Assembly: GCA_018969455.1 (NCBI GenBank)
Contig: JAGWYI010000019.1
Location: 1-18,218 of the forward strand
Source: Bacteroidota bacterium
Lineage (GTDB): Bacteria; Bacteroidota; Bacteroidia; Chitinophagales; Saprospiraceae
DNA: 18,218 nt
Direction: 5' to 3'
Part shown: positions 13,429 to 18,218 of the stretch, one piece after another
How positions within the stretch are numbered: position 1 is the first letter of the stretch
Layout of the letters: every line of letters begins with the position of its first letter
Notes under the pieces: generated by a model
Database searches by the model: none
What the model saw: the letters and a program-made list of their open reading frames with translations, nothing else
Told to the model about the DNA's origin: nothing
Position numbers and translations under genes: made by a program

Positions 13429-15084
13429 TTAATTTACTTTTTCAAATCGTAGGGTTTTTGAAAACCCTTGTTCCGAGATCCGAAGGAAGTAAACGCCCTG
13501 AGCCTGAGCTTCTAATTGGAGCCTAAATTCCAATGATCCCGCTGGCCAAACCGCTGTTTGGAGCAATCGGCCCTGAAGGTCGAACATTTCAAGGGTTTTA
13601 TCCGAATCGGAAGTGCGTTGGGTGCGTAAATGGAGCTGGTTTTTTGCCGGATTTGGGAATAATTTGGGTTCCGGGTTGTTTTTTTCAGCATCTGCATCCT
13701 GTGTGGCTGTGGCACAGGTACCAACGGTGTAGGAATATCGAATTTCCCGGTTTTTGTGGTTGGCCAGGGTATCCTTGGGCAGGTAGGCGCCCACATAATC
13801 CACCGTTACGCAATTTTCTGTTACGCGAACCCGCAGGTGTCCGGCGCCATCCAGCGTTAGATCAGTATAGGCATCGGCATTGGCCAGCACGCCAATTTGA
13901 TAGGTAGAATCGCTGGGCATGGGTACTTCCTGATACACCACGCCGTCCATTTGTTCCCGGGCATATAAGTGGTCGTGTCCCTGGAAAAAAATGTCAACGC
14001 CATTGTCGACCATGAGTTGGTGAATGGGTTTCCCCCAACCCGGCCGCATTTGGTCGAAAAGGTAAGCGCCAGTGCCGTTGTTGTTGTATCCGCCCCATTC
14101 ACAGCCTTTTGCTGGTACTATTCCGCCTCGGCCCTGGCCCCGATTATGGTGACAAAACACAAATTTATGTTTGGCCTGGCTGTTTTCCAGGGTACTCCGA
14201 AACCAGTCGTACTGGATTTTCCCCAATGTCCAGTCCCAGTTTTGGGGTTTTTCATTCACATCGCAATCGCGATACACATCCAGAATGACAAACAAGGCAT
14301 CGCCCCAGGTAAATGCGTAATAATTTTCGGGTAAACCTATTCCATACGCCTCTTCCTGCATATTGCCCGAATAAAAATCATCCGGCTGGGGGTTGGGGTA
14401 ATAAAATTTGCGCCAAAGGGTGCCATACACGGCAATGTTGTTGGGGGGTGTTTGGTCGAGGTAATAACCGCTTTCGCCTTCGTGGTTTCCCAAACAAACA
14501 AAAAAGGGCATGGAATGGCATACCTGACCCAGGTATTGTCGATAGTCGAGGTGCAAGGCTTTCATATCGGCGCTGGTGGTGGTCAGGGGCGTGTGGTCGT
14601 CGCCAAAAATATCGCCAAGCGAAAGCATAAAATCGGCCGAATCTTTGGCCTGGTTGGCCAGGCAGATTTGATACACCGACCGGATGCCTTTTTTGTCGTA
14701 CAAATGTTCATCGGCTTCCACGGTAAAGGTAAAGGATTTGCCGGGTGCGCGTTGGGTATGAAAAGTATGCACAGGGCCATTTGTAAAGGCGGCGTTGGCG
14801 TTTTTTCGGTATTTGGTACGATAATAATAACGGGTATCAGGCAGTAGGTTTTCCAGGTTTACCAAAACAGGGGTTCCGGCGATGCCATTTTGAGCAGGCG
14901 TTTGATTGCTTAAACTGTTGGGAATCAAGCCATAGTCTACCTGAGTCTCTACCGCCTGATCAAACAAGACGCTTAAGGTGATGGAATGGTCGGTTGGTCG
15001 TCCGAGTATTTCATTAAAATTTTGAGACCACAAACAAAGATGTATTAGGCCAACCAGTAAGGAGGTAAGTAAAAAACGAATCAT
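13429..15084 (-). CDS. Secreted purple-acid-phosphatase-like metallophosphoesterase with T9SS tail (paralogue 2)
   Basis: This is the first gene of the operon, 551 aa from the ATG at 15084; a start at 15105 would add seven residues but gives a less clean signal peptide. Residues 1-20 are a hydrophobic signal sequence (MIRFLLTSLLVGLIHLCLWS). The fibronectin-like N-terminal domain (about 22-112) ends FHTQRAPG. The metal motifs are D125-x-H127 (ADEHLY), G157-D158, G199-N200-H201-E202, H312-H313 and G369-H370-D371-H372. It is clearly related to paralogue 1 along its whole catalytic length, including LGRPT near the start, and CHSxPxxxCLGNHEGE and RPGWxxPI in the core. It differs after the HH motif, where a shorter GQGRGG loop is present. 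The sorting tail starts at LFPNP (about 475) and lacks the FlgD-like insertion. No clear promoter box is visible upstream. Confidence 0.88.
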   Translation of the reverse strand: MIRFLLTSLLVGLIHLCLWSQNFNEILGRPTDHSITLSVLFDQAVETQVDYGLIPNSLSNQTPAQNGIAGTPVLVNLENLLPDTRYYYRTKYRKNANAAFTNGPVHTFHTQRAPGKSFTFTVEADEHLYDKKGIRSVYQICLANQAKDSADFMLSLGDIFGDDHTPLTTTSADMKALHLDYRQYLGQVCHSMPFFVCLGNHEGESGYYLDQTPPNNIAVYGTLWRKFYYPNPQPDDFYSGNMQEEAYGIGLPENYYAFTWGDALFVILDVYRDCDVNEKPQNWDWTLGKIQYDWFRSTLENSQAKHKFVFCHHNRGQGRGGIVPAKGCEWGGYNNNGTGAYLFDQMRPGWGKPIHQLMVDNGVDIFFQGHDHLYAREQMDGVVYQEVPMPSDSTYQIGVLANADAYTDLTLDGAGHLRVRVTENCVTVDYVGAYLPKDTLANHKNREIRYSYTVGTCATATQDADAEKNNPEPKLFPNPAKNQLHLRTQRTSDSDKTLEMFDLQGRLLQTAVWPAGSLEFRLQLEAQAQGVYFLRISEQGFSKTLRFEKVN

Positions 15085-15171
15085 GAGCGAATAAAGGGAA
15101 AACAAGTTCGCAATTAGACTGTTAAAAATCCAATTGGTTTAAAACAGCGCCTCCTTTTTTAGTCCCCAAAA

Positions 15172-15183
15172 AAACAATTGTTT
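15172..15183. promoter_or_regulatory. 12-bp palindrome between ahcY and the secreted operon
   Basis: AAACAATTGTTT is a perfect palindrome in the divergent gap, 45 nt upstream of the ahcY -7 box and 88 nt upstream of the first operon gene. It could be an operator for either direction, but A/T-rich palindromes of this size arise easily by chance. Confidence 0.25.
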
Positions 15184-15227
15184 CCAATCAATTTTACAGG
15201 GTGTTTTTTTATACCCTCCAAATACTC

Positions 15228-15235
15228 TATCTTTG
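15228..15235 (+). promoter_or_regulatory. Strong -7 promoter element for ahcY
   Basis: TATCTTTG is an exact and typical Bacteroidota -7 box (TAnnTTTG). The T-rich run at 15204-15210 sits where the -33 element is expected. Transcription would start near 15242, leaving a leader of about 90 nt. I see no obvious SAM or SAH riboswitch fold in that leader. Confidence 0.65.
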
Positions 15236-15330
15236 CCCCGCCTTTTTTGCCAACCAAACCGAAGGAAATTTTGTTACGCATGTTGTTCCTCGACACACAC
15301 ATTCATTCACTGCATATTTTCGCTTAAAAA

Positions 15331-16647
15331 ATGGCTGTTGCAACCGAATCACACCCGAAATACAAAGTAAAAGACATTGCGCTTGCCGAATGGGGCCGCA
15401 AAGAAATTGAACTCGCCGAAGCCGAAATGCCCGGGCTCATGGCCTTGCGCGAAGAGTTTGGCGCCTCCAAACCCCTCGCAGGGGCACGCGTGGCAGGTTG
15501 CCTGCACATGACCATCCAAACGGCGGTGCTCATCGAAACCCTCGTGGAGCTGGGCGCCGAGGTTTCCTGGTCTTCCTGCAACATCTTTTCCACACAGGAT
15601 CACGCCGCTGCAGCCATCGCAGCCGCAGGGATTCCGGTGTATGCATGGAAAGGCATGAACGAGGAAGAATTTGATTGGTGTATCGAGCAAACCCTGCACG
15701 CATTTACCGACGGTTTGCCTTTGAACATGATCCTCGACGACGGCGGCGACCTCACCAACATGGTGTTGGATCGCTACCCAGAGCTGGTAAAAGACATCCG
15801 CGGTATTTCAGAAGAAACAACCACTGGCGTACACCGCCTGTATGAGCGCATGGCAAAAGGTACCCTGCCCCTGCCTGCGATCAACATCAACGACTCGGTT
15901 ACAAAGTCAAAATTTGACAACAAATACGGTTGCAAAGAAAGCCTGGTGGATTCTATCCGCCGCGCGACCGATATCATGATCGCAGGTAAAGTGGCCGTTG
16001 TGGCTGGTTACGGCGACGTGGGTAAAGGTTCGGCTGCTTCTTTGCGCGGTGCTGGCGCACGCGTAATTGTGACCGAAATTGACCCGATTTGCGCTTTACA
16101 AGCCGCCATGGACGGTTTTGAAGTGAAAAAAATGGAAAATGCAATCCCACGTGCCAACATCGTGGTAACCGCAACCGGGAACTGTGACATCGTAACGGAA
16201 AAACACTTCCGCCTGATGAACGACAAAACCATCCTGTGCAACATCGGTCACTTCGACAACGAAATCGACATGGCCTGGTTGAATAAAAACTATGGTCATA
16301 CCAAATTGAACATCAAGCCTCAGGTTGACCTGTTCAACATCGACGGTAAAGACATTATTGTGCTGGCAGAAGGTCGATTGGTGAACCTGGGTTGCGGTAC
16401 CGGTCACCCATCGTTCGTAATGTCCAACTCCTTCACCAACCAGGTGTTGGCGCAAATGGAACTGTGGGCGAATGCCAAGGCTTACGAAAACAAGGTGTAC
16501 ATGTTGCCGAAGCACCTCGACGAAAAAGTGGCGCGTTTGCACCTCGCGAAAATCGGCGTTGAACTGGAAGAACTGGCTACACACCAGGCGGATTACATCG
16601 GCGTGGCCGTGGCCGGTCCGTTCAAACCGGAATATTATCGGTATTAG
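15331..16647 (+). CDS. ahcY: Adenosylhomocysteinase (SAH hydrolase)
   Basis: This cytoplasmic NAD-dependent enzyme splits S-adenosylhomocysteine into adenosine and homocysteine, removing the inhibitory product of methyltransferases such as MtaB and completing the methyl cycle. At 438 aa the length is standard and lacks the extra internal loop of some bacterial forms. Substrate residues are present: H59 (CLHMT), D137 (DDGGDLT), E162 (SEETTTG), K192 and D196 (TKSKFDN). The NAD-binding Rossmann motif is GYGDVGKG at 226-233, and the C-terminal KPEYYRY (K432, Y436) reaches into the partner subunit's cofactor site. The start ATG is preceded by GCTTAAAAA, an A-rich leader typical of well-expressed genes in this phylum. 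The TAG stop overlaps the first base of a palindromic repeat. Confidence 0.97.
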   Translation: MAVATESHPKYKVKDIALAEWGRKEIELAEAEMPGLMALREEFGASKPLAGARVAGCLHMTIQTAVLIETLVELGAEVSWSSCNIFSTQDHAAAAIAAAGIPVYAWKGMNEEEFDWCIEQTLHAFTDGLPLNMILDDGGDLTNMVLDRYPELVKDIRGISEETTTGVHRLYERMAKGTLPLPAININDSVTKSKFDNKYGCKESLVDSIRRATDIMIAGKVAVVAGYGDVGKGSAASLRGAGARVIVTEIDPICALQAAMDGFEVKKMENAIPRANIVVTATGNCDIVTEKHFRLMNDKTILCNIGHFDNEIDMAWLNKNYGHTKLNIKPQVDLFNIDGKDIIVLAEGRLVNLGCGTGHPSFVMSNSFTNQVLAQMELWANAKAYENKVYMLPKHLDEKVARLHLAKIGVELEELATHQADYIGVAVAGPFKPEYYRY

Positions 16648-16674
16648 TAGAGGCAAGTCGCGACTTGCCCCTAC
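16647..16674. repeat. REP-like palindrome at ahcY 3' end
   Basis: A 28-nt near-perfect palindrome with core GGCAAGTCGCGACTTGCC (16652-16669), flanked by GTAG and CTAC arms and a single A/C mismatch at 16651/16670. Its first base is the last base of the ahcY stop codon. The GTAG...CTAC framing resembles dispersed palindromic repeats common in Bacteroidota genomes. It lacks a T run, so it is not a simple terminator. Confidence 0.65.
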
Positions 16675-16703
16675 GCCGCGATTGTCATGGACGAATAAAA
16701 TTT

Positions 16704-16745
16704 CAAAGCGCTGGGATCCATTGGGTCCGCAGCGCTTTGTTTTTA
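16704..16745 (+). terminator. Intrinsic terminator downstream of ahcY
   Basis: CAAAGCGCT (16704-16712) pairs with AGCGCTTTG (16731-16739). The interior can extend by further pairs (16714-16719 with 16723-16728, including a T-G wobble). TTTTT begins directly after the stem at 16740. This is the strongest terminator of the right half. Confidence 0.75.
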
Positions 16746-16753
16746 TATTTTTG
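16746..16753 (+). promoter_or_regulatory. -7 promoter element for the DUF4294 gene
   Basis: TATTTTTG fits TAnnTTTG exactly and starts just after the T run of the ahcY terminator. TTG at 16721-16723 lies 22 nt upstream, inside the terminator loop, and could be the -33 element. The leader to the ATG at 16845 would be about 85 nt. Confidence 0.45.
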
Positions 16754-16844
16754 TAAACCATTATCATGCATTTTTACCTGCTTGTGTAACATTAGCGCCC
16801 TTGAAACGTTTTATACCACGCGAATAATCCACTGCTTTAAAAAT

Positions 16845-17459
16845 ATGACCTACAGGCTGTTTTTCCTGCTTTCCTGCTGCTTTTGGTCCGTTCCTGCCTT
16901 TGCGCAGGTGCGGCCCGATACCACTGCGGGTCCGGTAGGCGCCTGGGCGCGCATGGAGGTGACAAATGGCGATACCATTTTCGACATGTCTTTGCGTCCG
17001 GTACGCATTGCTCAGGCGCGCAAATTCAAGGATCTGGACGAGCAGGTGCTTTACAATCGGTACAAATACGCTGCCCGTAAGGTATACCCCTATGCTTTAC
17101 AGGCGCTGGCCTTGTACGACGAGGTGCATCAAAATACCCAGGATATGAACCGCCGTCAGCGGAGGCGGTATGTTCGGCATGAAAACAAAGAACTCAAGGA
17201 AGATTTTACCGAACAGATGAAGCAACTTTCCAAAACGCAGGGGAAAGTGCTCATAAAGATGATTGAAAAAGAGCTGCACATGCCCTTTTACGAGCTGTTG
17301 CGCGAAACCCGGGGCGGTTTTACGGCCATGTATTGGCACAATTTCGGCAAATTGTACGGGTATGATTTGAAAGAAGGGTACCGCGAAGGCGCCGATCCGC
17401 TGCTGGATGAAGTGTTTCTGGATTATGATTTTGGCGATCCTGCCCGTTGGTACCAATAA
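16845..17459 (+). CDS. Secreted DUF4294 family protein
   Basis: The 204-aa product matches the Bacteroidota family DUF4294, whose function is unknown. I chose the ATG at 16845, preceded by TTTAAAAAT, because it opens a clear signal peptide (MTYRLFFLLSCCFWSVPAFA, cut before Q21). Longer in-frame readings from 16665 run back through the terminator. The mature protein has a short N-terminal beta region (GDTIFDMSLRPVRI), then a basic helical region with the family-type LYNRYKYAARKVYPYALQAL segment. A further helix holds KELKEDFTEQMKQLSKTQGKVLIKMIEKEL and the conserved ETRGGFTAMYWHNFGKLYGYDLKEGY-like end (described by parts; W and G positions are prominent). It is probably periplasmic or attached to an envelope. 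Its stop is 5 nt from the convergent cyclase stop. Confidence 0.86.
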   Translation: MTYRLFFLLSCCFWSVPAFAQVRPDTTAGPVGAWARMEVTNGDTIFDMSLRPVRIAQARKFKDLDEQVLYNRYKYAARKVYPYALQALALYDEVHQNTQDMNRRQRRRYVRHENKELKEDFTEQMKQLSKTQGKVLIKMIEKELHMPFYELLRETRGGFTAMYWHNFGKLYGYDLKEGYREGADPLLDEVFLDYDFGDPARWYQ

Positions 17460-17464
17460 GGAAA

Positions 17465-18218
17465 TCAACGCGCGTATTCCACAAAATACATATCAATATC
17501 GCCTTTGTTTTTGGCGGCCATTTTGCCGCGGTAAGTACAGGTAAAATGGTCTTTTACCTGTGTATAAGTATTGGATGAAATGTTGATTTTGTGTACCTCC
17601 CCGCCTTGTTCCAGCCGCGCAGCGGTGTTAACGGTGTCTCCCCAAATGTCGTAAGCAAATTTATGACTGCCTACCACCCCGGCCACCACCGGGCCAGAAT
17701 TGATGCCGATGCGCATTTCAAAAATGGGTTTTCCATGGAGGCGTTTTTGATCCATCAAGACTTTCAAACGCTGTTGCATCACAATGGCTGCCTGCACCAT
17801 AACCACGGCATGCTTGGGGTTGGGTTCGGGCAAGCCCGCCACACACATGTACGAATCGCCGATGGTTTTTATTTTTTCAATCTGGAAATAAGCGGCAATT
17901 TCATCAAATAAGCGGAAACATTCATCCAGTTCGCGGATCAGGTCTTCGGGCGAAACCAGTTCGGCGATGGAGGTAAAGCCTTTGAAGTCGGAGAACAGGA
18001 CTGTCACGTTTTCATAGCGCACGGGTTGCACCACATTGTGCAGTTTTAATTCTTCCGCCGTTTTTTCGGGCAGAATGTTTTTAAGCAAATTGTCGGCGCG
18101 GGCGCGTTCCTGCTCGATGGTGGCATTTTTGGCGGCAAGTTCGCGGTTGGCGCGCGCGCGAATGCGGTTCCGGTTGAAAAGCAACAGGGTGAGTAAAACC
18201 AACAACAAAGCGCCTCCA
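17465..18218 (-). CDS. Class III adenylate cyclase, N-terminus beyond window
   Basis: This is the C-terminal part of a membrane-linked cyclase making cAMP from ATP. The frame stays open to the window edge and the TTG at 18208 is not a credible start, so the sensory part is missing. It begins with a membrane segment (LLVLLTLLLF), then a signalling helix ending NILPEKTAEEL, then the catalytic domain. Numbered from the TTG codon, metal-binding D74 (FSDFKGFT) and D118 (IGDSY), adenine-selecting K114 and D187 (YDIWG), and transition-state N194 and R198 (TVNTAARLE) are all present. The K/D pair favours ATP over GTP. Such proteins in Bacteroidota often carry periplasmic TPR or similar sensor regions before the membrane segment. 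No cAMP receptor is in the window. Confidence 0.9.
   Translation of the reverse strand, partial: GGALLLVLLTLLLFNRNRIRARANRELAAKNATIEQERARADNLLKNILPEKTAEELKLHNVVQPVRYENVTVLFSDFKGFTSIAELVSPEDLIRELDECFRLFDEIAAYFQIEKIKTIGDSYMCVAGLPEPNPKHAVVMVQAAIVMQQRLKVLMDQKRLHGKPIFEMRIGINSGPVVAGVVGSHKFAYDIWGDTVNTAARLEQGGEVHKINISSNTYTQVKDHFTCTYRGKMAAKNKGDIDMYFVEYAR

Noticed and set aside
15236..15330. SAM or SAH riboswitch in the ahcY leader
   Set aside because: The leader is long enough, but I see no set of paired stems or conserved core of the known SAM/SAH classes; it is mostly unstructured and A/C-rich.
1..18218. Mobile element, prophage, defence island or CRISPR array
   Set aside because: No transposase, integrase, phage structural gene, regular direct-repeat array or tRNA-linked attachment site is visible.

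Overview
The window most likely comes from a member of the Bacteroidota, probably a Saprospiraceae-like lineage (class-level placement is inference). Four linked observations support this. Four secreted proteins end in type IX secretion (T9SS) C-terminal sorting tails containing the PNP motif. A DUF4294 protein is present. Start codons lack Shine-Dalgarno sequences and are often preceded by A/T-rich bases. Several intergenic gaps carry the Bacteroidota -7 promoter element TAnnTTTG. I see no tRNA, rRNA, CRISPR array, insertion sequence or phage gene, and no gene-free stretch longer than about 250 bases.

Layout. At 1-1299 (+) lies the 3' part of an unrecognised, helix-rich protein. A tight unit follows at 1348-3570 (+): mtaB (tRNA methylthiotransferase), a small stand-alone protein with an HsdR N-terminal nuclease fold, and aroQ (type II dehydroquinase), with overlaps of 8 and 4 nt. 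pheS (3631-4662, +) and an SPFH/prohibitin-like membrane protein (4848-5747, +) come next, the latter followed by a strong hairpin. polA lies on the minus strand (5899-8760) and encodes all three DNA polymerase I domains, with intact proofreading residues and a clamp-binding-like QGDLF motif in a linker.

The most unusual part is 8898-15084 (-). Four genes lie 26, -4 and 6 nt apart and look like one operon: metallophosphatase, YHYH-domain protein, tandem DUF1566/Lcl protein, second metallophosphatase. All four have an N-terminal signal sequence and a T9SS tail, so this appears to be a surface or secreted phosphoesterase system flanking two poorly understood extracellular proteins. I cannot name a described system with this composition. 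The YHYH protein also carries an SHD1-like domain and two internal hydrophobic helices, which fit poorly with export by T9SS.

The right end returns to ordinary genes. ahcY (15331-16647, +) has a very clear promoter. It is followed by a short palindromic repeat, an intrinsic terminator and then a small secreted DUF4294 protein (16845-17459, +). A class III adenylate cyclase, cut by the window edge, converges on it with only 5 nt between the stop codons (17465-18218, -).
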